From Methanomicrobiales archaeon (lineage in GTDB: Archaea > Halobacteriota > Methanomicrobia > Methanomicrobiales > Methanospirillaceae), in NCBI GenBank assembly GCA_017883495.1, contig JADGNL010000164.1, forward strand, positions 1 to 6,293: 6,293 nt of DNA, read 5' to 3'. This document shows positions 1-5,995 of this stretch, piece by piece (the first letter of the stretch is position 1; every line of letters begins with the position of its first letter). Position numbers and translations under genes: made by a program. The notes under the pieces are model-generated. The model worked only from the letters and a program-made list of their open reading frames with translations, was not told where the DNA came from and did not search any database.

Positions 1-921
1 ATCACCTCGCTCGAGTTCGAGCGGCTGATCTGCGCCTCCGGCCCGACCGGCGGCCACCTGGTGCGCCCGTCCGACGGGGCGACGCCGATGCGGGTCGCGT
101 TCGTGCTCTGCGCGGGGTCCCGTGACAACACCGGCGTGGGCAAGCCGTACTGCAGCCGGTTCTGTTGCATGTACTCGCTCAAGCACGCCCACCAGATCAT
201 CGAGAAGATCCCCGGCGTCGTGCCGTACATCTTCTACATGGATATCCGGTCCTTCGGGAAGGCGTACGAGGAGTTCTACTACCGGATCCAGGACGAGGGC
301 GCGAAGTTCATCCGCGGCCGCGTCTCGAACATCCAGGAGGACCCCGTCACGAAGAACCTCCGCGTCTACGCCGAGGACACGCTCCTCGGCCGACCGATGG
401 AACTCGAGGTGGACATGGTCGTGCTCGCTGCTGCCGTGCAGCCGACCGAGATGACCAACAAGACCCGGAAGCTCTTCGGCGTCTCGTGCTCGACCGACGG
501 CTGGCTCCTCGAAGCCCACCCGAAGCTGAACCCGTGCGGCACCACGACCGCCGGCGTCTTCGTCGCGGGCGTGTGTCAGGGCCCCAAGGACATCCCCGAC
601 ACGGTCGCCTCGGCCGAGGGAGCGGCATCTGCCGCATCGATCCCGATCCACAAGGGTTTCGTCGAGCTCGAGCCCTACTACGCCATGTGCGTCGAGGAGA
701 AGTGCGCAGGTTGCGGCATGTGCGTCAACCTCTGCCCGTACTCGGCCCTCCAGCTCGTCGAGAAGGACGGCCGGACGGTCATGCAGGTTACCGAGGCCAA
801 GTGCAAGGGCTGCGGCACCTGCGGCGGCTTCTGCCCCGGCGGTGCGATCTGGATGAACCACTTCGCCACCCCGCAGATCGTTGCTCAGATCGATGCCTTC
901 CTCCTCGGAGGTGAGCAGTAA
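1..921 (+). CDS. hdrA: Heterodisulfide reductase subunit A, C-terminal part (5' truncated by window edge)
   Basis: The reading frame is open from base 1 and gives the last 306 residues; HdrA is usually about 650, so roughly half is missing upstream. HdrA carries the FAD that bifurcates electrons between the CoM-S-S-CoB heterodisulfide and ferredoxin in the cytoplasmic Hdr complex. Near the start is the conserved SGPTGGHLVRPSDG stretch of the thioredoxin-reductase-like FAD domain. It is followed by CAGSRD (Cys37 of the visible part) and PYCSRFCC (Cys51, Cys55, Cys56), the four-cysteine pattern expected for the iron-sulfur cluster in that domain. The C-terminus is a two-cluster ferredoxin: CAGCGMCVNLCP (Cys235-Cys245) and CKGCGTCGGFCP (Cys268-Cys278). 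All these cysteines are TGC or TGT codons, so there is no selenocysteine here. The TAA stop overlaps the mvhD ATG by one base, so the two genes are probably translationally coupled. Family assignment is secure. Confidence 0.96.
   Translation: MTSLEFERLICASGPTGGHLVRPSDGATPMRVAFVLCAGSRDNTGVGKPYCSRFCCMYSLKHAHQIIEKIPGVVPYIFYMDIRSFGKAYEEFYYRIQDEGAKFIRGRVSNIQEDPVTKNLRVYAEDTLLGRPMELEVDMVVLAAAVQPTEMTNKTRKLFGVSCSTDGWLLEAHPKLNPCGTTTAGVFVAGVCQGPKDIPDTVASAEGAASAASIPIHKGFVELEPYYAMCVEEKCAGCGMCVNLCPYSALQLVEKDGRTVMQVTEAKCKGCGTCGGFCPGGAIWMNHFATPQIVAQIDAFLLGGEQ
907..914 (+). promoter_or_regulatory. Strong Shine-Dalgarno for mvhD
   Basis: GGAGGTGA lies inside the last codons of hdrA, six bases before the mvhD ATG at 921. 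It is a near-perfect complement to the archaeal 16S rRNA 3' end and fixes the mvhD start. Confidence 0.85.
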
Positions 922-1370
922 TGGCGGAGAACCCCGAGGGCTGGCAGCCCCGGATCCTCGCTATCATCTGCAACTGGTGCAGTTACGCCGGCGCCGACCT
1001 CGCCGGTAGGGCCCGCATCCAGTACCCGTCCGACATCCGTGCGATCCGCGTGATGTGCACGGGCCGCGTGGACCCGCTCTTCATCATGAAGGCGTTCACG
1101 GACGGCGCGGACGCGGTCCTGGTCTCCGGCTGCCACTTCGGCGACTGCCACTACCTCGAGGGCAACTTCAAGGCCGCGAAGCGGATGTTCATGGTCAAGA
1201 GCCTCCTGAAGAACATCGGGCTCGACGACCGACGCCTGCGCATGACTTTCGTCTCCGCGTCCGAGGGCGCGAAGTGGGCCAAGGTCGTCGAGGACGTCGT
1301 CAATGTGACCCACGAGCTCGGCCCGTCGCCTTTCAACAAGAAGTACGGCGAGCTCAAGGAACTCGTCTAG
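921..1370 (+). CDS. mvhD: MvhD / FlpD-family iron-sulfur electron-transfer subunit (HdrA partner)
   Basis: A 149-residue cytoplasmic protein of the usual length for MvhD (methyl-viologen-reducing hydrogenase delta subunit), a [2Fe-2S] protein that docks on HdrA and passes it electrons from a hydrogenase (MvhAG) or formate dehydrogenase (FdhAB). Five cysteines are in family positions: ICNWCSY (Cys17, Cys20), VMCTGRVDP (Cys46) and SGCHFGDCHY (Cys71, Cys76), followed by the typical GNFKAAKRM segment. The start is ATG 921, overlapping the hdrA stop as TAATG and preceded by a strong Shine-Dalgarno. Its place directly after hdrA and before the fwd genes fits a linker role in an Hdr-centred complex. 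Which electron donor it uses cannot be told here, since no hydrogenase or formate dehydrogenase gene is visible. Some members of this family are annotated as F420-non-reducing hydrogenase iron-sulfur subunit D. Confidence 0.95.
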   Translation: MAENPEGWQPRILAIICNWCSYAGADLAGRARIQYPSDIRAIRVMCTGRVDPLFIMKAFTDGADAVLVSGCHFGDCHYLEGNFKAAKRMFMVKSLLKNIGLDDRRLRMTFVSASEGAKWAKVVEDVVNVTHELGPSPFNKKYGELKELV

Positions 1371-1376
1371 GCGGTG
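1369..1376 (+). promoter_or_regulatory. Shine-Dalgarno supporting the GTG start of fwdD
   Basis: AGGCGGTG, one base off the ideal AGGAGGTG, overlaps the end of the mvhD stop codon and sits seven bases before GTG 1384. An in-frame TGA at 1378-1380 rules out any longer fwdD, so this site and the GTG together define the start. Confidence 0.7.
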
Positions 1377-1383
1377 TTGAGCG

Positions 1384-1782
1384 GTGGCTGACTCCATCTC
1401 ACTCAACCTCATCTCGGGCCGGACCATCCAGCAGGGCGTAGCGATGGAGGGCGGCAAGGAGAAGCCGGCCTATACCGACGCCTGCGGGATCATCGAGATC
1501 GACCCGGCGGACTTCAAGAGACTCGGGGTCTACCGGAACACGAACGTCCGCGTGACGAGCGACCACGGTACGGTCGTGGTCAAGGCGATCGAGGCGACGC
1601 AGGGGCCGCACCCCGGGCTGGCCTATATCCCCATGGGGCCATGGGCCAACGCGGTCGTCAACCCGAACACGTACGGCATGGGCATGCCAACTTTTAAGGG
1701 GACGCCGATACAAGTTAGCATTGCTACGAACGAACCTGTGCTGAGCTCGGTCAAGCTCGTGCAGAAGCTCGTCAAGGAGTAG
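1384..1782 (+). CDS. fwdD: Formylmethanofuran dehydrogenase subunit D (molybdopterin dinucleotide-binding)
   Basis: A 132-residue protein of the normal FwdD/FmdD size. FwdD is a double-psi beta-barrel domain that, with FwdB, holds the tungsto- or molybdo-bis-pterin cofactor reducing CO2 to formate; it corresponds to the C-terminal dinucleotide-binding domain that formate dehydrogenases carry in one chain. Family marks are the N-terminal SGRTIQQGVAMEGG (residues 11-24), the acidic-hydrophobic IIEIDPADFKRLGV barrel strand region (36-49) and the conserved IPMGPWANAVVNPNTYG...MPTFKG segment (82-106) that contacts the pterin. Translation starts at GTG 1384; the next in-frame ATG (1444) would delete the conserved N-terminal stretch, and a TGA at 1378 blocks extension. 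It lies 13 bases after mvhD and 3 bases before fwdB. The last third uses codons such as TTT, ATA, CAA and GCT that are scarce elsewhere in the operon. Tungsten (Fwd) versus molybdenum (Fmd) type cannot be decided from sequence. Confidence 0.95.
   Translation: MADSISLNLISGRTIQQGVAMEGGKEKPAYTDACGIIEIDPADFKRLGVYRNTNVRVTSDHGTVVVKAIEATQGPHPGLAYIPMGPWANAVVNPNTYGMGMPTFKGTPIQVSIATNEPVLSSVKLVQKLVKE
1774..1779 (+). promoter_or_regulatory. Shine-Dalgarno for fwdB
   Basis: AAGGAG occupies the last coding bases of fwdD, six bases before ATG 1786, and fixes the fwdB start while coupling it to fwdD translation. Confidence 0.75.
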
Positions 1783-1785
1783 GTA

Positions 1786-3141
1786 ATGGCGAAAACAGTT
1801 ACCGATGTAATCTGCCCCTTCTGCGGGACGCTCTGCGACGATCTCGAGGTTCAGGTCTCCGATGACGGGACGAAGATCCTCGAGGTCTACAACGCCTGCG
1901 CGATCGGAGCGGAGAAGTTCCTCCACTCCCAGGCAAAGGATCGTATCACCCGCCCGCGGATGCAGCAGGAGGACGGCTCCTACAAAGAGGTCTCGTACGA
2001 CGACGCGATCGAGTACACGGCCCAGATGCTCGCGAACGCGAAGAAGCCCCTGATGTACGGCTGGTCCTCGACCTCGTGCGAGGCTCAGTCGGTCGGGCAC
2101 GAGATCGCCGAGACGGTTGGCGGTGTCGTGGACAATACCGCGACGGTCTGCCACGGGTCCTCGCTGATTGCGATCCAGGATGTCGGCATCCCGAGCTGCA
2201 CGCTCGGCGAGATCAAGAACCGCGCCGACGTGGTCGTCTTCTGGGGCTGCAACCCCTCGCATGCGCACCCGCGCCACCTCTCGCGATACTCGATCTTCCC
2301 GCGCGGATTCTTCACGGGCAAAGGCCACAAGGGCCGCAAGATGATCGTGGTGGACCCGCGCAACACGGACACCATGAAGATGGCCGATATCGGGCTTCAG
2401 CTCGAGCAGGGGCGCGACTACGAGCTCCTCTCGGCCCTCCGCGTCGCGTTCCGCGGCGAGGACCTTCCCGATGTCGTGGCCGGCATCTCCAAGGAACGGA
2501 TCTTCGAGGCGGCCGAGGTTCTGAAGAACGCCCGCTTCGGTGTCATTTTCTTCGGCATGGGCGTGACCCAGACGCTCGGCAAGAACCACAACATCGACGA
2601 AGCGATCATGGTGACGAAGGACCTGAACGAGTTCACGAAGTTCAGCATCATCGCCATGCGCGGCCACTACAACGTGACCGGCTCCGGAGCGGTGCTCGGG
2701 TGGCAGTTCGGCTTCCCGTTCGCGACCGACCTCTCGCGCGGCTTCGCCCGGTACAACCCCGGCGAGACCACCTCGAACGACCTGCTCCGGCGGGACGAGG
2801 TCGACGCGGTCTTCGTGCTCGGTTCGGATCCCGGCGCACACTTCCCGATCTCGTCGGTCAGGAAGATCGCTCGACTGCCATCGGTCGCAGTCGACCCGCA
2901 CATCACCCCGACGACCGAGATCTCGAAGCTCCACGTCCCCGTCGCCTTCGTCGGCGTCGAGGTCGGAGGCTGCTGCTATCGGATGGACAACGGTCCGAGC
3001 GAGTCGAGAAAGGTCGTCGAGCCCCCCGAGGGCATGATGACGGATGCCGAGTTCCTCTCGCGGGTCCGCGACCGTGTCGGTGAGCTCAAAGGGAAGGCGC
3101 CTGTCGGCTCCCCGTCGACTGCCCAGGTGCAGGGGGCCTGA
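1786..3141 (+). CDS. fwdB: Formylmethanofuran dehydrogenase subunit B (catalytic W/Mo subunit)
   Basis: A 451-residue catalytic subunit that reduces CO2 to formate at a bis-pterin W or Mo centre, using electrons from a nearby [4Fe-4S] cluster. The N-terminal cluster motif is intact: CPFCGTLC (Cys10, Cys13, Cys17) plus Cys38 in YNACAIGAEKF. The metal ligand is Cys122 in TVCHGSS, encoded by TGC at 2149-2151, so this is a cysteine and not a selenocysteine enzyme. Further family blocks are WGCNPSHAHPRHLSRYS (153-169), the VVDPRNTDT cofactor-binding segment and GSDPGAHFP (346-354). The chain is slightly longer than the roughly 430-440 usual for the family; the surplus is a C-terminal tail rich in Gly, Ser, Pro and Gln after about residue 430. 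It starts 3 bases after fwdD and ends 4 bases before fwdA. Formate produced here is expected to pass by an internal tunnel to FwdA. The Fwd or Fmd label is not distinguishable by sequence alone. Confidence 0.97.
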   Translation: MAKTVTDVICPFCGTLCDDLEVQVSDDGTKILEVYNACAIGAEKFLHSQAKDRITRPRMQQEDGSYKEVSYDDAIEYTAQMLANAKKPLMYGWSSTSCEAQSVGHEIAETVGGVVDNTATVCHGSSLIAIQDVGIPSCTLGEIKNRADVVVFWGCNPSHAHPRHLSRYSIFPRGFFTGKGHKGRKMIVVDPRNTDTMKMADIGLQLEQGRDYELLSALRVAFRGEDLPDVVAGISKERIFEAAEVLKNARFGVIFFGMGVTQTLGKNHNIDEAIMVTKDLNEFTKFSIIAMRGHYNVTGSGAVLGWQFGFPFATDLSRGFARYNPGETTSNDLLRRDEVDAVFVLGSDPGAHFPISSVRKIARLPSVAVDPHITPTTEISKLHVPVAFVGVEVGGCCYRMDNGPSESRKVVEPPEGMMTDAEFLSRVRDRVGELKGKAPVGSPSTAQVQGA

Positions 3142-3145
3142 GACC

Positions 3146-4852
3146 ATGGCAGAGTACCTCATCAAAAACGGCTTCGTCTTCGACCCCGTCACCGGCGTCA
3201 AGGGCGATAAGAAGGACATCGCGGTCAAAGACGGCAAGATCGTCGACTCGGTCTCGTCGTCGGCCAAGGTCTACGACGCGTCCGGCAAGACGGTCATGGC
3301 CGGCGCCGTCGAGGTTCACGCGCACGTCGCGGGCCCGAAGGTGAACGAGGGGCGCAACTACCGCCCCGAGGACAAGCTCTTCGGCACCAGGGCCGGGGTC
3401 AACGGGATGCGCACGACAGGTGGCTTCTCGATCCCGACCACGTTCAAGACCGGCTACGCGTATGCGCAGATGGGCTATACCGTGGTCATGGAGGCCGCGA
3501 TGCCCCCGCTGTACGCGCGCCACGTCCACGAGGAGATCCGCGATACCCCCATCATCGACGAGGGGGCGTTCCCGGTCTTCGGCAACAACTGGTTCGTGCT
3601 CGAGTATCTCAAGAACAACGAACTCGAGAACACGGCGGCCTACATCTCCTGGCTCCTCCGGGCGACCAAGGGCTACGCGGTCAAGGTCGTCAACCCCGGC
3701 GGCACCGAGGCCTGGGCCTGGGGGCTCAACTGCCTCTCGGTCAACGACCCGGTCCCGTACTTCGACATCACCCCCGCGCAGATCGTCAAGGGTCTGATCG
3801 AGGCGAACGAGTACCTCGGTCTACCGCACTCGATGCACATCCACGCCAACAACCTCGGCAACCCCGGCAACTACACGACCACGCTCGACACGTTCCGGCT
3901 CAACGAGGGCTTCAAGGCGAACAACCGCTTCGGGCGCGAGCAGACGATGCACCACACGCACGTCCAGTTCCACTCCTACGGCGGCGACAACTGGGGCAAC
4001 TTCGAGTCGAAGTCGGACGCGATCATGGACTACGTGAACGCGCACCCGAACCTGACGATCGACACGGGCAACGTCACGCTCGACGAGACCACGACCATGA
4101 CGGCCGACGGCCCGTTCGAGCACCACCTGACCGAGCTCAACCACCTGAAGTGGGCGAACGTCGACGTCGAGCTCGAGACGGCCGCCGGGATCGTCCCGTA
4201 CGTCTATAGCCCAGACATCAAGGTCTGCGCCATCCAGTGGGCGATCGGCCTGGAGCTCGCGCTCCTCGCGAAAGACCCGATGCGCTGCTTCATCACGACC
4301 GACCACCCGAACGCCGGGCCGTTCACGCGGTACCCGCGGATCATCAAGTGGCTGATGTCGAAGGAGGCCCGCGAGGAGCGGCTCACCACCTTCAAGCACG
4401 CGGACAAGGTCATCTCGGCCACGCACCTCCACGGACTCGACCGCGAACTCTCGTTCTACGAGATCGCGCAGATGACCCGTGCGGGCCCCGCAAAGGCGCT
4501 CGGCCTCATGGGCACCTACGGCGGCCTCGCGCCCGGCATGGACGCGGACGTGGTCGTCTACGACATCAACCCGGAGGCGTCGTTCACGCCGGACCAGATC
4601 GAGCAGGCCTTCACGGCCGCAGCCCTCGTCATCAAGACGGGTGTCCCGGTGGTCGAGAACGGCGTGGTGATCAACAACGGGAACAAGCGCACGCTCTGGG
4701 TCGACGCGAAGGTCAACGAGAACCCCCAGGTTCTGCGCGACGTCGAGGAGAAGTTCCTCAAGTACTACAGCGTCAGCCTGAACAACTACGAGGTCAAGGG
4801 CGGCCACTACATCCCGAACCCGTACGCGATCGAGGTCGACGCGACACAGTGA
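3146..4852 (+). CDS. fwdA: Formylmethanofuran dehydrogenase subunit A (amidohydrolase-type)
   Basis: A 568-residue protein of the length known for FwdA (about 570). It is an amidohydrolase-superfamily subunit with a binuclear metal site that condenses formate from FwdB with methanofuran to give formylmethanofuran. Expected ligands are present: the HxH pair His58 and His60 (EVHAHVAG), Lys180 in AVKVVNPGG as the probable carboxylated bridging lysine, histidines in HSMHIHANN (228-236) and in MHHTHVQFHSYGG (268-280), and catalytic Asp386 in TTDHPNAGPFTRYP. The C-terminal AGPAKALGLMGTYGGLAPGMDADVVVYD block is the usual amidohydrolase end with its small beta-sandwich. The frame is open further upstream to 3044, but that would overlap fwdB by about 100 bases with a non-conserved arginine- and serine-rich extension. 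ATG 3146, giving MAEYLIKNGFVFDP, matches the family N-terminus and lies 4 bases after the fwdB stop. A G-run (3132-3136) is the only nearby Shine-Dalgarno-like sequence, so coupling to fwdB is likely. Confidence 0.97.
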   Translation: MAEYLIKNGFVFDPVTGVKGDKKDIAVKDGKIVDSVSSSAKVYDASGKTVMAGAVEVHAHVAGPKVNEGRNYRPEDKLFGTRAGVNGMRTTGGFSIPTTFKTGYAYAQMGYTVVMEAAMPPLYARHVHEEIRDTPIIDEGAFPVFGNNWFVLEYLKNNELENTAAYISWLLRATKGYAVKVVNPGGTEAWAWGLNCLSVNDPVPYFDITPAQIVKGLIEANEYLGLPHSMHIHANNLGNPGNYTTTLDTFRLNEGFKANNRFGREQTMHHTHVQFHSYGGDNWGNFESKSDAIMDYVNAHPNLTIDTGNVTLDETTTMTADGPFEHHLTELNHLKWANVDVELETAAGIVPYVYSPDIKVCAIQWAIGLELALLAKDPMRCFITTDHPNAGPFTRYPRIIKWLMSKEAREERLTTFKHADKVISATHLHGLDRELSFYEIAQMTRAGPAKALGLMGTYGGLAPGMDADVVVYDINPEASFTPDQIEQAFTAAALVIKTGVPVVENGVVINNGNKRTLWVDAKVNENPQVLRDVEEKFLKYYSVSLNNYEVKGGHYIPNPYAIEVDATQ

Positions 4853-4856
4853 GGTG
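4851..4856 (+). promoter_or_regulatory. Shine-Dalgarno for fwdC
   Basis: GAGGTG begins inside the fwdA TGA stop and ends five bases before ATG 4862, indicating re-initiation directly after fwdA. Confidence 0.7.
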
Positions 4857-4861
4857 CAGGG

Positions 4862-5764
4862 ATGGAGACGGTTACACTCACAATCAAGAAGGCCCCCACC
4901 CTCTACCTTGAGGCGGAGGCCACAACCCCCGACGCGTTGGCCGGCAAGAGCCTCGACCAGATCCGGGCGCTCCCGGTCTACATGGGGAACGAGGAGTTCA
5001 CGCTCGGTGAGTTCTTCGAGATCGCCGGAGCACCCGGTGCGACTGCGGCCGATACCAGGGTCGTGGTGAAGGGGGACGTCTCGCGCGTCAAATATCTCGG
5101 CATGAAGATGTCGGCCGGCGAGCTCGTGATCGAGTCCAACGCCGACATGTACGTCGGCGCCTGGATGACGGGCGGCACGATCACCGCGAAGGGCAACGTC
5201 GACTCCTTTGCCGGCACGGGCATGAAGGGCGGCGAGCTCACCATCATGGGCAACGCCGGCAACTACATCGGCTCGGCCTACCGCGGCGACTGGCGCGGCA
5301 TGCAGGGCGGCCGGATCCGCGTGAAGGGCAACGTCGGCTCCGATACCGGCTACTTCATGAATGGCGGCGAGATCGTCATCGAGGGGAACGCCGACGTCCA
5401 CGTCGGGACCCACGCCGAGGGCGGCAAGATCGTGATCAAGGGGAACGCGAAGTCGCGCCTCGGCGGCCAGATGGTCGAGGGCACGATCGTTCTCCTGGGC
5501 ACGGTCGACGTGATGATGCCCGGTTTCAAGTACGTCCGCGACGAGGAGATCGAGGTCGACGGGGAGAAGATGACCCTGTCGCTCTACGTCGGAGACCTCG
5601 GCGAGCGCCACCGCAAGCGCAAGGGCGAGCCGATCTACGGCAAGCTCTACCTCCGGCCCGTGAAGGCGGGAGAGGATGCTGCAGCCCGCGAAGCGCGGCT
5701 CGCCCGTGCCCGCGAGGCAAAGAAGGCCCGGTTCGCCCCGCCGGAAGGGTCGGCCTCGGCCTGA
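4862..5764 (+). CDS. fwdC: Formylmethanofuran dehydrogenase subunit C (GltB-C-like beta-helix)
   Basis: A 300-residue protein whose middle (residues 70-215) is a right-handed beta-helix of the GXGXG type, related to the C-terminal domain of glutamate synthase large subunit. FwdC is a scaffold subunit of the cytoplasmic formylmethanofuran dehydrogenase complex and packs on FwdA. Repeats of about 19 residues carry a small-Asn-Val/Ala turn followed by M..GG.I.I.G: turns begin near residues 71, 92, 111, 130, 156, 175, 194 and 213. The 130 unit has an insertion of about seven residues (SAYRGDWRGMQGG). The N-terminal part (1-69) contains the family LPVYMGNEEFTLGEFFEI segment. The protein is longer than the roughly 270 residues of well-known FwdC chains; residues 268-300 form an Ala/Arg/Lys/Glu-rich tail with no relation to the helix repeats. 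ATG 4862 lies 9 bases after fwdA. It is the last gene of the visible operon. Confidence 0.95.
   Translation: METVTLTIKKAPTLYLEAEATTPDALAGKSLDQIRALPVYMGNEEFTLGEFFEIAGAPGATAADTRVVVKGDVSRVKYLGMKMSAGELVIESNADMYVGAWMTGGTITAKGNVDSFAGTGMKGGELTIMGNAGNYIGSAYRGDWRGMQGGRIRVKGNVGSDTGYFMNGGEIVIEGNADVHVGTHAEGGKIVIKGNAKSRLGGQMVEGTIVLLGTVDVMMPGFKYVRDEEIEVDGEKMTLSLYVGDLGERHRKRKGEPIYGKLYLRPVKAGEDAAAREARLARAREAKKARFAPPEGSASA
5072..5506 (+). repeat. Degenerate in-frame repeats encoding the FwdC beta-helix coils
   Basis: About eight diverged units, mostly 57-63 bases, encode successive coils with the pattern G-N-(A/V)...G..M.GG.I.I.(K/E)-G. The clearest units encode KGNVDSFAGTGMKGGELTIM, KGNVGSDTGYFMNGGEIVIE and GNADVHVGTHAEGGKIVIK. 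They are protein-structural repeats and not a mobile or CRISPR element. Confidence 0.75.
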
Positions 5765-5770
5765 ACTCCA

Positions 5771-5780
5771 CTCTTTTTCC
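5771..5780 (+). terminator. Probable oligo-T transcription terminator after fwdC
   Basis: A run of five T (5774-5778) within the pyrimidine tract CTCTTTTTCC lies 7-16 bases after the fwdC stop. Archaeal RNA polymerase terminates at such T-tracts on the non-template strand without needing a hairpin. It is the natural end of the hdrA-fwdC transcript, though a five-T run is a modest signal. Confidence 0.5.
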
Positions 5781-5822
5781 GCCTCGGAGTCCGAGCGGGT
5801 TCTCACGACCGCTGTCATCCCG

Positions 5823-5846
5823 GGAGCCTCGGCTGGAGCCTCGGCT
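5823..5846 (+). repeat. Perfect tandem duplication of a 12-mer
   Basis: GGAGCCTCGGCT occurs at 5823-5834 and again immediately at 5835-5846 with no mismatch, in non-coding sequence between fwdC and purA. It could be a replication-slippage product or a paired protein-binding site. Confidence 0.85.
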
Positions 5847-5948
5847 TTCGGAGAGCTGCGTGCCGCCACGCCCGGAATGGGAACCCGAACCTCGGATCTC
5901 GGGCATACGACACCATCACGGTGGGATCCGGACCGGCCTTTTCCTTCG

Positions 5949-5956
5949 TAATATAC
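5949..5956 (+). promoter_or_regulatory. Probable archaeal TATA box for purA
   Basis: TAATATAC stands out as an AT-rich patch in GC-rich surroundings and is followed by a second AT stretch, GTTTATC (5957-5963). The usual 25-27 base spacing from the TATA centre to the transcription start puts initiation around 5978-5981, just before purA and after the fwd terminator. No clear BRE (purine-rich element) precedes it. Confidence 0.55.
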
Positions 5957-5995
5957 GTTTATCAGCACGACCGCCCCACGATGTATGATAGGATA

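Larger units (their letters stand above)
5765..5948. other. fwdC-purA intergenic region with short repeats, no convincing gene
   Basis: No supportable protein gene. It holds a near-palindrome CTCGGA-G-TCCGAG at 5783-5795, the perfect tandem 12-mer described separately, a five-base-pair inverted repeat GCGTG/CACGC around a four-base loop (5858-5871), and an inverted repeat CCCGA/TCGGG (5884-5888, 5899-5903). The word CCTCGG occurs four times here and once at the end of fwdC. None of these hairpins is followed by a T-tract. A small RNA or a regulator site is possible but not shown by the sequence. Confidence 0.4.

Noticed and set aside
885..1457. Open frame of 190 codons on the minus strand
   Set aside because: Antisense to mvhD, whose + strand product is an unmistakable conserved family.
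3044..3145. Longer fwdA start at ATG 3044
   Set aside because: It would add 34 Arg/Ser/Pro-rich residues that do not belong to the family, overlapping fwdB; ATG 3146 gives the conserved FwdA N-terminus.
1399..3267. Open frame of 622 codons on the minus strand
   Set aside because: Antisense shadow of fwdD, fwdB and the start of fwdA, with the same skewed composition and no family motifs.
5072..5506. Possible CRISPR-like or tandem DNA repeat
   Set aside because: The periodicity is at protein level, diverged in DNA, has no spacers and encodes beta-helix coils of FwdC.
5858..5871. Hairpin GCGTG-CCGC-CACGC as an intrinsic terminator
   Set aside because: The stem is only five base pairs and is not followed by a T-tract; such short stems are expected by chance in GC-rich DNA.
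5526..5906. 126-codon minus-strand frame over the fwdC end and intergenic region
   Set aside because: Low-complexity Arg/Gly/Ser product, mostly antisense to fwdC, with no domain or promoter support.
5676..5951. 91-codon + strand frame across the fwdC end and intergenic region
   Set aside because: It begins inside fwdC in another frame, is Arg/Ser/Pro-rich, lacks a ribosome binding site and crosses the probable terminator.
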